Assembly (NCBI GenBank): GCA_964347475.1
Contig: CAYFYY010000010.1
Span: forward strand, 16,662-80,661
DNA: 64,000 nt
DNA from: GCA-020356105 sp964347475
Lineage (GTDB): Bacteria; Pseudomonadota; Alphaproteobacteria; UBA8366; JADFVY01
Direction: 5' to 3'
Below the pieces are notes generated by a model that searched no databases, was not told the origin of the DNA, and saw nothing but the letters and a program-made list of their open reading frames with translations. The number at the start of each line of letters is the position of its first letter. The first letter of the stretch is position 1. Both the position numbers and the translations under genes were made by a program. Positions 34,718 through 43,182 of this stretch are shown piece after piece.

Positions 34718-36391
34718 ATGTCCAGACTGAGTCCGCGGCGCCTTACGGGGCTGGCCGCAACCTGCGCGATTGCGGCGCTCGCCCTCGGCCTTGCTGCGGT
34801 ACCGGACGTACGGGCCCAGGCCATCAAGAATCCGGGCGTCCTCGTGCACGCGGCCGACGATGAGCCGACGACGCTCGACCCGGCACAGGTGGAGGCGGGA
34901 GAGGGTGGCGAGACCGTCATACTGCAGGTCTACGAGCGCTTGCTCGAAATCTCGCCCAGCGGGCCGGACCTGGTGCCGGCGCTGGCGACCCAGGTGCCCA
35001 GCGTCGCCAACGGGCTGATCTCGGCCGACGGTCTCACCTACATCTTCCCGATCCGGCGAGGCGTCAAGTTCCATGACGGTACCGCCTTGACCGCCGCCGA
35101 CGTCAAGTATTCTTGGGACCGCGTGATAACCATGGATCTGCCCGAAAGTGCGGCCGACACGCTCAAGGACATCGTCGCGGCGACCCGGGTCAAGGACGAA
35201 TATACGTTCGAAGTGACGCTGCAGCGGCCGAGCGCCAGCTTCCTGAACGGCGCCGTGGTCGCCATGGTCTCGTCGATCGTCAGCCAGGATGCGGTCGAGG
35301 CCAATGGCGGCGTGGTGGCCGGCCAGCCGAACCCGTTCATGGCGACCAACATGGTGGGGACCGGCCCGTACAAATTCGTTGCCTGGAACCGCAACGAGAA
35401 TCTCCAGCTGGCCGTCAACGACAACTACTGGGGCCAAAAGGCGAAGCTCGCCGTGCGCATTGAGATCGGCTCCGAGCCCGATGTCCGGGTGCTGGGACTG
35501 CGTGCCGGCGAATTCGATACCATCGAGACCGATCCGTCGTTCATCGCCGACATCCAGGGGGCCAAGGGCGTCACGGTGTATTCCGGCGGCCTGCTGCTCG
35601 AGCCGATCCATATCGGCTTTAACCTGAACATCCCGCAGGGGGCGCTGCCGAAGGGCGACACCATACCGGTCGACTTCTTCCACGACCCGCGGATCCGCAA
35701 GGCGTTCAATTATGCCTTCGACTACGGCGCGTTCCTGAACGGGCCGCTCGCCGGGTTCGGCGACTTCAACCCGCACTACATTCCGAAGGGGATATTCGGC
35801 CACGACCCGACGGCGCCGGTCTATGCCAAGCAGGACAAGGCCAGGGCCGAGGCGCTGTTCCGCGAGACCGGCTACTGGGACAAGGGGTTCACCGTCTCGG
35901 TGATCACCGAGGAGGCCAATCTGTTCGCCGATGCGGCCCTCGTCCTCAAGGACTCGCTGGAGCGGCTGAACCCGAAATTCCGGGTCAACGTGCTGGCCGT
36001 GGCCGAGGCGGTGTTCGACGAAGCCCACGCGGAGAACCCGATCAGGTATGCCATGTGGGTGAAGAACGCGGATCCGTTCGCCGACCCCCATCCGTACCTG
36101 CAGTCCTACCAGCATCCCGACGGGGAATGGGGCGAGGTGCACGGCTTCGCCAAGGGCTATCGCGATCCGGCCCAGATCGCCGGGCTGATCGACGACGCCT
36201 CGGTCGAGCTCGACCCCGCGAAGCGGTCGGCCATGTACGCCGAGCTGCAGCGGCTCCTGTTCGACGATCCGATGTGGCTGATCGCCGCCCAGGAGGGCAT
36301 CGTGATGGCGCATCGCGCGTGGGTGAAGGGATTCGTGATGCAGCCGCTGTGGCCGCGCCCGAGCTTGAAGTTCGCGCTGTTCGACAAGTAG
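34718..36391 (+). CDS. Oligopeptide/dipeptide-type ABC transporter substrate-binding protein
   Basis: The 557-residue SBP_bac_5 family protein has a Sec signal peptide (RRLTGLAATCAIAALALGLAA, cleaved near VRAQA) and the family runs DEPTTLDPAQ, FPIRRGVKFHDGTALTAADV, NPFMATNMVGTGPYKF and DPRIRKAFNYAFDY. It binds the cargo in the periplasm and hands it to the permeases encoded next. GGGAGG lies seven bases before the ATG at 34718. An in-frame ATG at 34697 lies inside the operator and before the ribosome site, so it is unlikely. The cargo may be peptides, nickel, opines or muropeptides. Confidence 0.9.
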   Translation: MSRLSPRRLTGLAATCAIAALALGLAAVPDVRAQAIKNPGVLVHAADDEPTTLDPAQVEAGEGGETVILQVYERLLEISPSGPDLVPALATQVPSVANGLISADGLTYIFPIRRGVKFHDGTALTAADVKYSWDRVITMDLPESAADTLKDIVAATRVKDEYTFEVTLQRPSASFLNGAVVAMVSSIVSQDAVEANGGVVAGQPNPFMATNMVGTGPYKFVAWNRNENLQLAVNDNYWGQKAKLAVRIEIGSEPDVRVLGLRAGEFDTIETDPSFIADIQGAKGVTVYSGGLLLEPIHIGFNLNIPQGALPKGDTIPVDFFHDPRIRKAFNYAFDYGAFLNGPLAGFGDFNPHYIPKGIFGHDPTAPVYAKQDKARAEALFRETGYWDKGFTVSVITEEANLFADAALVLKDSLERLNPKFRVNVLAVAEAVFDEAHAENPIRYAMWVKNADPFADPHPYLQSYQHPDGEWGEVHGFAKGYRDPAQIAGLIDDASVELDPAKRSAMYAELQRLLFDDPMWLIAAQEGIVMAHRAWVKGFVMQPLWPRPSLKFALFDK

Positions 36392-36479
36392 CGGCCAAGA
36401 CCCGACGTTCGCGGCGTGCGTCCGTCCCGACCCGGATGGCCGCACGCCGCTGATCGCAACGACGGAGCCGTTGCCGACC

Positions 36480-37493
36480 ATGCAGATCCGCGACTACATC
36501 CTCCGACGCCTGATGGTGCTGCCGATTCTCATCATCGGGACGTCGATCGTCGTCTTCGCGCTCACCCGGGTCGGCGGCTCGCCGATCGGCATCTACCTGT
36601 CGCACGAGATGAGCCCGGCGGAGGTCGCCGAGATCGAGGCCCGCTTTCACCTCGACAAGCCGCTGCCCGTCCAGTACGTCTACTGGCTCGGGGGCGTCGT
36701 GCGGGGCGACCTCGGCTGGTCCGGAGTCGCCGCTGCTCCGGTGGCCGAGATCTTTCCGGACAAGTTGGCGGCGACGATGGAGCTCGCCGTGGCGGCCGGT
36801 CTCGTCGCCGTGGCGCTGGGCATCGGCCTCGGGACGTTCGCCGGGGCGCGGCGCAACCGCCTGCCGGACCATGCCGTCCGCGTGCTGGCCGTCGCCGGCG
36901 CCAGCATGCCGCTGTTCTGGTTCGCCATTCTGCTGCTGATCGTCTTCTGGGTCTATCTCGGATGGTTTCCGATCGGCCGCAGCGATCCGACGATCTTTGC
37001 CAGCATCCCCCATCCGAGCGGGCTGTACACGATCGACGCCATCCTCGCCGGAAGCCTGACCGCGCTGCGTGACGCCGTCTGGCATCTGGTGCTGCCGGCG
37101 GTGACGCTCGGCTACGGCGCGACCGCCATCATCGCGCGGATGATGCGCTCGTCGCTGGTCGAGGAGCTGCAGGAGGACTATGTCGAGGCGGCACGGGCCA
37201 AGGGCCTGCCCGAGCGCCTGGTGCTGCGCCGGCACGCCCGGCGCAACGCGCTCATCCCGACGGTCACCGTGATTGGCCTGACCTTCGGATTCCTGCTCCA
37301 GGGGACGGTGGTCGCCGAGATCGTCTTCCGCTGGCCCGGACTCGGCCGCTGGATGGCCGACGCAGTTCTGCGCGGCGACCAGGCAACGATCATGGCCTAT
37401 GTGATGTTCACCAGCGTTCTGTTTCTCGTCGTCAACCTCGTGGTCGACGTGGTCTACGTCTACCTCGACCGGCGCGTGGTGCTGGGAGGGTAG
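36480..37493 (+). CDS. ABC transporter permease, DppB/OppB type
   Basis: The 337-residue membrane protein has an N-terminal helix (RRLMVLPILIIGTSIVVFAL), the long periplasmic loop typical of OppB-type subunits, and five further helices. The EAA loop that contacts the ATPase reads YVEAARAKGLPERLVLRRHARRNALIP, with the conserved EAA-x3-G. It is the second gene of the importer operon, 88 bases after the binding protein. Confidence 0.9.
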   Translation: MQIRDYILRRLMVLPILIIGTSIVVFALTRVGGSPIGIYLSHEMSPAEVAEIEARFHLDKPLPVQYVYWLGGVVRGDLGWSGVAAAPVAEIFPDKLAATMELAVAAGLVAVALGIGLGTFAGARRNRLPDHAVRVLAVAGASMPLFWFAILLLIVFWVYLGWFPIGRSDPTIFASIPHPSGLYTIDAILAGSLTALRDAVWHLVLPAVTLGYGATAIIARMMRSSLVEELQEDYVEAARAKGLPERLVLRRHARRNALIPTVTVIGLTFGFLLQGTVVAEIVFRWPGLGRWMADAVLRGDQATIMAYVMFTSVLFLVVNLVVDVVYVYLDRRVVLGG

Positions 37494-37495
37494 CC

Positions 37496-38425
37496 ATGGC
37501 CGACGTCCGCAGGTCGCCGCAGGGATTTGCGCGGCACGCCGACTCGGCGTGGCGAGTGCGCGCCCGCCGCGGCTGGGAGCTGACCGCCAGCGTGCTGTCC
37601 AACCCGACGACCGTGATCGGCCTCGTGATCGTGGTGCTGATGATCGGCATGGCGCTGCTGGCCCCCTTTATCACGGTGCCGAACACGCCCGACCCCTACC
37701 AGATGCCGCGCGACTGGGGTGCCGTCCGGGCGCCGCCCGGCACGCCGGGCCATCCCCTGGGCACCACCAATCGCGGCGGCGACGTGTTGTACGGCGTCAT
37801 CTGGGGAGCCCGCACGTCGCTGCGCCTCTCGCTCACGGTCGTCAGCCTGACCGTGGTGGTCGGCGTCATCATCGGCAGCCTCGCCGGCTTCGTCGGCGGC
37901 CGGCTGGACGAATTCCTGATGCGGATCGTCGACGTGTTCCTGTCGATCCCGGAACTGATCTTCGCGCTGGCCATAGCCGCCGTACTTGGGCCGTCCTTCG
38001 GCAACATCATCATGGCGCTGGTGGTCGTGTTCTGGGTGAAGTACGCGCGCATCATGCGGGCCCAGATCATCCGCATCAAGCAGAGCGAATACATCGACGC
38101 CGCCCGCGTCATCGGCGATTCGAAGTTGCGAATCTACCTGAAGGACGTGTTGCCGAACTCGATCACCCCGGTCATGGTTCAGGCCACCTTGGACATGGGC
38201 AACATCGTGCTGATCGGCGCGACGTTGTCGTTCATCGGCCTGTCGGAAGCCGGTATCGCCGAATGGGGCGTGCTGGTATCCGAGGGGCAGGCCGGAATAT
38301 CGGCGGGCCGGTGGTGGGCCTCGACGTTCCCGGGACTGATGGTGTTCCTGTGGGCGCTGGCCTTCAACCTGGTCGGCGACGGGTTGCGCGACGTCCTCGA
38401 CCCGCGCACGGAGAGCGCCCGATGA
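37496..38425 (+). CDS. ABC transporter permease, DppC/OppC type
   Basis: The 309-residue partner permease carries the OppC-type N-terminal extension (LSNPTTVIGLVIVVLMIGMALLAP), the loop HPLGTTNRGGDVLYGVIWGARTSL, and an EAA loop YIDAARVIGDSKLRIYLKDVLPN. It starts two bases after the DppB-type gene, with GGAGGG upstream, and overlaps the next gene by four bases (ATGA), so all are translated together. Confidence 0.9.
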   Translation: MADVRRSPQGFARHADSAWRVRARRGWELTASVLSNPTTVIGLVIVVLMIGMALLAPFITVPNTPDPYQMPRDWGAVRAPPGTPGHPLGTTNRGGDVLYGVIWGARTSLRLSLTVVSLTVVVGVIIGSLAGFVGGRLDEFLMRIVDVFLSIPELIFALAIAAVLGPSFGNIIMALVVVFWVKYARIMRAQIIRIKQSEYIDAARVIGDSKLRIYLKDVLPNSITPVMVQATLDMGNIVLIGATLSFIGLSEAGIAEWGVLVSEGQAGISAGRWWASTFPGLMVFLWALAFNLVGDGLRDVLDPRTESAR

Positions 38426-39753
38426 CCCCGGGTGGGACGTCGAACGGCTCGTCGGCGCCACGCGGGCCCGCCGTCATCGCCGCGGTCGCCGATCTGAAGG
38501 TGTACTTCCGCTCGCGCCGCGGCGTGGTCCACGCGGTCGACGGCGTCAGCTTCGACGTCCGCGACGGGGAAACCTTGGGCCTGGTCGGCGAGACCGGCTG
38601 CGGCAAGAGCGTGACGGCCCGTTCGTTCCTGCGTTTGGTGCCGACTCCGCCCGGCATCATCGCCGGCGGCTCGATCATGTTCCGTCCGCGTCGCGTCTGC
38701 CAGGACTGTGACGGGGCGGGGTGCTCCCGTTGCCATCGCACGGGCCGCGTACCTGCCGCCTGTCCGGCGTGCAAGGGGCGGGGCTGCGGCGACTGCGCCG
38801 GCAGCGGCGACGAGACCCTCGACCTGTTGCAAGTCTCCGCTGCCCGGATCCGGGCGATCCGCGGCGACCGCATCGCGATGATCTTCCAGGATCCGGGCAA
38901 GGCGCTCAACCCCGTGCTCACCATCGGCGACCAGATCGCCGAGGTGTTCCTGCAGCACCGCTCCCGCGAGATCCTCGACGCCGCCGGGATCGACGCTTCG
39001 ACCGTCGATCCGCGCGCGATCCTGCTGCGACGGCAGGCTGCGCAGCGAAGCCGTACACTCGAGCGTGCGCTGCTCGCCGTGCCGCCGCTCAGGGCTGGGC
39101 GTAACCGCATAAGGGCGGCGGTGGAAGACCTGGTCGCCGACGCCCTCGCGGAAACCCAGATCGCCAATCCGCGCAAGATCATGCAACGGTATCCGCACGA
39201 GCTGTCGGGCGGGATGCGCCAGCGTGTCATGATCGCGCAGGCGCTGGCCTGCAATCCTGATCTGCTGATCGCCGACGAGCCGACGACGGCGCTCGACGTG
39301 ACCGTCCAGGCAAGGATCCTCGAGCTGATCCGCGATCTGCAGCAGCGCCGCCGCACCGCCGTCCTCTATATCAGCCACGACCTGTCGGTGGTGCGGCGCG
39401 TGTGCGACAGGGTGGCTGTGATGTACGCCGGCCGGATCGTGGAGACCGGCAGCGCCGACGATGTCTTCCGGGACCCGCGTCATCCGTACTCGCGCGGCCT
39501 GCTCGCGGCCTTGCCCTCGGCGGCGCGGGCGCGGGGACAGCTGATGGCGATCGAGGGAACCGTGCCCGAGCTCGTGGCGCCGGCGCCGTCGTGCCGCTTT
39601 TTCGGGCGCTGTCCCAACCAGGCGACGGCGTGCGGCCGCTTCGAACCGCCCCTCGAACCTGTTGGCGATGGCCATGCCGCAGCCTGCTTCATCCACCACG
39701 CGCCGCCCGCCGGAGCGGGCGACCGGCCTTCGTTCGAGGCGACGGCCAGATGA
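38422..39753 (+). CDS. ABC transporter ATPase, DppD type, with inserted four-CxxC zinc-finger-like segment
   Basis: The 443-residue ATPase has Walker A GETGCGKS (56-63), Q-loop IFQDPGKALNP (154-164), signature LSGGMRQRV (261-269), Walker B LLIADEPTTALD and the H-loop in YISHDL. The C-terminal oligopeptide-type cysteine tail is CRFFGRCPNQATAC. Between Walker A and the Q-loop (about 88-130) lies an insert with eight cysteines at 93, 96, 101, 104, 114, 117, 122 and 125, that is four CxxC pairs rich in Gly, like the DnaJ zinc domain. A second, charged insert of about 50 residues (180-235) precedes the signature. Both are absent from E. coli DppD. Confidence 0.88.
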   Translation: MTPGGTSNGSSAPRGPAVIAAVADLKVYFRSRRGVVHAVDGVSFDVRDGETLGLVGETGCGKSVTARSFLRLVPTPPGIIAGGSIMFRPRRVCQDCDGAGCSRCHRTGRVPAACPACKGRGCGDCAGSGDETLDLLQVSAARIRAIRGDRIAMIFQDPGKALNPVLTIGDQIAEVFLQHRSREILDAAGIDASTVDPRAILLRRQAAQRSRTLERALLAVPPLRAGRNRIRAAVEDLVADALAETQIANPRKIMQRYPHELSGGMRQRVMIAQALACNPDLLIADEPTTALDVTVQARILELIRDLQQRRRTAVLYISHDLSVVRRVCDRVAVMYAGRIVETGSADDVFRDPRHPYSRGLLAALPSAARARGQLMAIEGTVPELVAPAPSCRFFGRCPNQATACGRFEPPLEPVGDGHAAACFIHHAPPAGAGDRPSFEATAR

Positions 39754-41114
39754 CAGTGCTCGAACGTCAACCGCGGGCTGCGACGGTCGACGCCGACAGG
39801 CTGGTGCTCAGCCTGCACGGCCTGCAGAAACACTTCCCGATCCGCGAAGGCGCGCTGCAACGTATCGTCGGGCAGGTGCGGGCGGTCGACGGGGTGAGCT
39901 TCGACATCCGTCGCGGCGAAACTGTCGGCCTCGTCGGCGAGAGCGGCTGCGGCAAGACGACGCTCGGCCGGTGCGTCAGCGGCCTCGCCGAGCCGACCGG
40001 CGGCGCCGCCTGCTTCAACATCGCCGCTGCCGGCCGCGACCGGATGGCCGCCCTGCTGGCGATCCCCGAGGCCGATCGCAGCGCGCCCCAGCGCGAGGAA
40101 CTGGCGGCGCTGGAGGCGGCGCATCGCATCGACCGCCTGTCCGGGTCCGCCTGGCGCCATTATCGCCGGAACTGCCAGGTCGTCTTCCAGGACGCCTTCG
40201 CCTCGTTCAATCCGCGCCATCTGGTCCGGGATATCGTCGCCCGGCCGTTGCGCGTCTATGGCGAAGCCGCGGCTGCCGAACTGGATGAGCGCGTGGTCGA
40301 GCTGCTCGAGCAGGTCGGCCTCGGCCGGCAGCACCTGTTCCGCTACCCGCACCAGTTCTCGGGCGGGCAGCGCCAGCGCATCGCGATCGCACGCGCCCTG
40401 GCCCTGGATCCCGAGCTCATCGTCCTCGACGAGCCGACCAGCGCGCTCGACGTCTCGGTGCAGGCCCAGATCCTCAACCTGCTGCACCAACTCCAGAGCG
40501 AGCGCAACCTCGCCTACCTGTTCATCACCCACAACCTTTCGGTCGTCCGGCACGTCGCCGACCGCATCGTCGTCATGTATCTCGGCAGGGTGGTCGAGGC
40601 CGGGGACACCGCCACCATATTCGAGCGGCCGCAGCATCCCTATACGAAGGCGCTGCTCGCGGCGAGCCCGGACCTGTTCGAGGATCGCGACGTCGAGATG
40701 CGCACGCTCGAAGGTTCGGTGCCCGATCCCGCGCATCCGCCGCAGGGCTGCCGCTTCCACACGCGCTGTCCCGTTGCGACGCCGGCCTGCGGATGGGAGG
40801 TCGACGACGTGGTGCGCTGGCTGGAGAACCGCGAAGGGATGTTCGATGCCCTGTCGTCCGTCAGGCGCACCAGCCCGTTCGCGGCTACCCTATCGTTCGA
40901 CGACGACGCGTCAGCCTCGGCACTGGGCGCGATATTGGGCTCCGATCAGGTGCCCGGGCCGATGCGTGCGGCGATGGAGGATTTCGAATTGCAGGGTCGC
41001 GAGGTCCACTTCCGGTTCCGCGCGGTCGACGAGGTCGCGCTGACGGCGCGCGGGCCCGGCCATGCGGCGGCCTGCGTGCTGGATGCGGTAACCGGGACGG
41101 ACGAGAAAGGCTGA
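39750..41114 (+). CDS. ABC transporter ATPase, DppF type, with extended C-terminal domain
   Basis: The 454-residue ATPase has Walker A GESGCGKT, Q-loop VFQDAFASFNPR, signature FSGGQRQRI, Walker B LIVLDEPTSALD and H-loop FITHNL. The usual oligopeptide-type tail begins CRFHTRCPVATPAC (near 334-347), but its closing part, GPGHAAACVL, comes about 85 residues later. The intervening segment (about 350-435) is not typical of DppF. Another insert of about 45 residues (95-140) precedes the Q-loop. It overlaps the DppD-type gene by four bases. Confidence 0.88.
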   Translation: MTVLERQPRAATVDADRLVLSLHGLQKHFPIREGALQRIVGQVRAVDGVSFDIRRGETVGLVGESGCGKTTLGRCVSGLAEPTGGAACFNIAAAGRDRMAALLAIPEADRSAPQREELAALEAAHRIDRLSGSAWRHYRRNCQVVFQDAFASFNPRHLVRDIVARPLRVYGEAAAAELDERVVELLEQVGLGRQHLFRYPHQFSGGQRQRIAIARALALDPELIVLDEPTSALDVSVQAQILNLLHQLQSERNLAYLFITHNLSVVRHVADRIVVMYLGRVVEAGDTATIFERPQHPYTKALLAASPDLFEDRDVEMRTLEGSVPDPAHPPQGCRFHTRCPVATPACGWEVDDVVRWLENREGMFDALSSVRRTSPFAATLSFDDDASASALGAILGSDQVPGPMRAAMEDFELQGREVHFRFRAVDEVALTARGPGHAAACVLDAVTGTDEKG

Positions 41115-41121
41115 CGAAACA

Positions 41122-42033
41122 ATGGCTGGTAATATCGATCCAGAGCAGGTCGTGCTCGCGGAAGAGGTCGACGGGCAGACGGTGCATCTGATGTATGTCG
41201 AGACCTGGGACGGTCTCTACGCGCCGATCGGGGTTCGCAGGCCGGAGGGCGCGGGCCCGTTCCCGATCGTCCTGCTCGCCTCGGGCAATGGCGGCGAGGG
41301 CATGCGCTGGATCCGCGATGCGGTGCGCAACCAGGGCTGGATCATGGACCGGCTTGTCGAGGCCGGCTGGGCCTGCGCGTGGCTGCGCTACCGCACCGAG
41401 GTGGAACTCGGCTACAACGACGGCGGCAACCTGGTGCGCGACCGGCGCCAGGGCCGGGAGATGTTCAGCCGCGCGCCGCTCGAATACGAGGACGAGATCG
41501 CCATCATCGAGCATGCGAAGACGCTGCCCTTCGTCGACCCCGACCGCGTCGCCTTGATCGGCATGAGCCACGGCGGCGAGATGGTCCTCAAGGTCGCCAG
41601 CGAATATCACGGCGTCGCCTGCGCCGTGGCCAGCGAGCCGGCGGCGCACGAGTTCCTGGCGCTCACCCCGGACGACACCGCCTTCGTCAACGAAGAGACC
41701 GGGCTGCGCAACATCGAGGACATGCAGATGGCCGAGACGGACAAGGTCCGCCGCCGCATCGACCGCGACGTCGCCGCCGCCCGCATCGCCGGCATCGACA
41801 CGCCGATCCTGGTGATGGGACGTGAGCGCGACCATCTGCAGGGGATCTTTCGCGTGACCTACGAGCTGCTGCGGGAGGCGGGCAAGGACGTGGAGTGGGT
41901 CTCGTGCGACCACGAGCTGCACGGCTATGTCTTTCCGAAGCGCGGCGACGATGGCGAATACCATGTCGACAACGTCCAGGCGGACGCCATCGCCGGCGTC
42001 GTCGCCTGGCTCGACCGCCGTCTGAAACGCTGA
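41122..42033 (+). CDS. Alpha/beta hydrolase, dienelactone hydrolase/S9-like
   Basis: The 303-residue product has an alpha/beta-hydrolase core: PIVLLASGNGGEG (oxyanion region), the nucleophile elbow GMSHGGEM with Ser, an Asp-bearing strand PILVMGRERDHL and the catalytic His in CDHELHGYVF. It starts seven bases after the importer ATPase, so it is the last gene of that operon and probably acts on the imported compound or a product of it, an inference from position. No signal peptide is seen, so it is cytoplasmic. Confidence 0.82.
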   Translation: MAGNIDPEQVVLAEEVDGQTVHLMYVETWDGLYAPIGVRRPEGAGPFPIVLLASGNGGEGMRWIRDAVRNQGWIMDRLVEAGWACAWLRYRTEVELGYNDGGNLVRDRRQGREMFSRAPLEYEDEIAIIEHAKTLPFVDPDRVALIGMSHGGEMVLKVASEYHGVACAVASEPAAHEFLALTPDDTAFVNEETGLRNIEDMQMAETDKVRRRIDRDVAAARIAGIDTPILVMGRERDHLQGIFRVTYELLREAGKDVEWVSCDHELHGYVFPKRGDDGEYHVDNVQADAIAGVVAWLDRRLKR

Positions 42034-42080
42034 TCGCGGCAGCCACCTCCCGAGTGCCGGGACGAGCCATCCGGTCGGGT

Positions 42081-43001
42081 TCAGGCGATTATCGTGAACT
42101 GCGGGAATTCGCGGCGCACGGCATCGCGGAAATGGTTTGCGAGGATTTGGAATTCCTGCTTTCGTACCGAGCTCTTGCGCCACACCAGGCCGACCGTCCG
42201 GTAGATCGGCGCGCCGCTGACCGCGGAAACCTTGATCGTCGTGTCCTGAGAAAGGCTTGACTGCACGTACAGGCCAGGCAGGAACGACAGACCCATTCCC
42301 ATACCGACCATCTCTCGAAGCGTATCCAGACTGGTCCCCTCATAGTCCGACATCAGCTTGGCCCCGACTTCGTCGCACAACTGCTTGACCTGTTCATGGA
42401 GCTGATGGCCCGACTCGAGCGTGAGCACGGCATAACCGCGCAGGTCCCGCCGGTTCAGCTCGCCCCGGGTCGCAAGCGGATGGTCGGCCGCCATGGCGAG
42501 ATACAGTGGTTCGCGAAACAACGGCTGAACCTCCAGATCCTGGCGGTTGACCGACAACGGCATGACGAGAACGTCATGGAGGCCGCGCTCGAGAGCAAGC
42601 GGCAGCGACGTCGGGATTTCTTCCCGGACGTATAGTTTCAGGTTCGGATAAGTCGCGTGCAGATCGGAGATCATCCTTGGAAGCAGATACGGCCCGATCG
42701 TCGGCGGCAGTCCCAACCGTATCATGCCGCCCATGCTCTGGCCTTGTGCCGCGGCCAATTGCCGTATCTCCTCGGCATCGCTCAACATACGACGCCCGAT
42801 GGCGGCGATTTGCCGACCGACGGAAGTCATGATGACGGTCGTCCGATTGCGTTCCACCAACTGAACGCCCAGTCTTTTCTCAAGACTGCGCAGCTGCGCG
42901 CTCAGCGTCGGCTGGCTGACTCCGCACGCCTCCGCGGCGCGTCGAAAATGGCGCCGCTCCTCGAGAGCGATCAGGTACTCCAGCTGTCGCAAACTCGGCA
43001 T
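42081..43001 (-). CDS. OxyR-like LysR family regulator lacking the peroxidatic cysteine
   Basis: The 306-residue LysR-type regulator is close to OxyR. It has an N-terminal winged helix (LRQLEYLIALEERRHFRRAAEACGVSQPTLS) and an effector domain with LTLESGHQLHEQVKQLC. In E. coli OxyR the matching segment is GHCLRDQ...C, with Cys199 as the peroxide-reacting residue and Cys208 as its partner. Here Cys199 is Gln200 while Cys209 is kept. It therefore should not sense peroxide by the usual disulphide. It is divergent from the stress-protein gene with an OxyR-geometry site in between. Confidence 0.85.
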   Translation of the reverse strand: MPSLRQLEYLIALEERRHFRRAAEACGVSQPTLSAQLRSLEKRLGVQLVERNRTTVIMTSVGRQIAAIGRRMLSDAEEIRQLAAAQGQSMGGMIRLGLPPTIGPYLLPRMISDLHATYPNLKLYVREEIPTSLPLALERGLHDVLVMPLSVNRQDLEVQPLFREPLYLAMAADHPLATRGELNRRDLRGYAVLTLESGHQLHEQVKQLCDEVGAKLMSDYEGTSLDTLREMVGMGMGLSFLPGLYVQSSLSQDTTIKVSAVSGAPIYRTVGLVWRKSSVRKQEFQILANHFRDAVRREFPQFTIIA

Positions 43002-43027
43002 GTGTCTTCGAGAAGAATCTGGTTTCG

Positions 43028-43042
43028 ATAGAAAAACTCTAT
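43028..43042. promoter_or_regulatory. OxyR-type site ATAG-N7-CTAT
   Basis: ATAG at 43028-43031 and CTAT at 43039-43042 are separated by exactly seven bases, the half-operator geometry known for OxyR; a fifth base pair (G...C) extends each arm. The second half-operator of a full OxyR site is not evident. The site lies 27 bases upstream of the regulator start, in the divergent intergenic region. Confidence 0.6.
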
Positions 43043-43182
43043 CATTTCACGCCTGAATTTCAATTGGAACTATCACGGTTTTTCGCCAGATACAGATGAT
43101 GTCCCAATAGGCTTCGAATAGGAATGATGTCCGGCCGTCTCCGGCCATCGCAAACCGGTTTCACACGGGAGACACGCTCGCC

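Noticed and set aside
42081..43001. Calling the LysR-type regulator oxyR
   Set aside because: The peroxidatic cysteine is absent, so the name would imply a function the sequence does not support.
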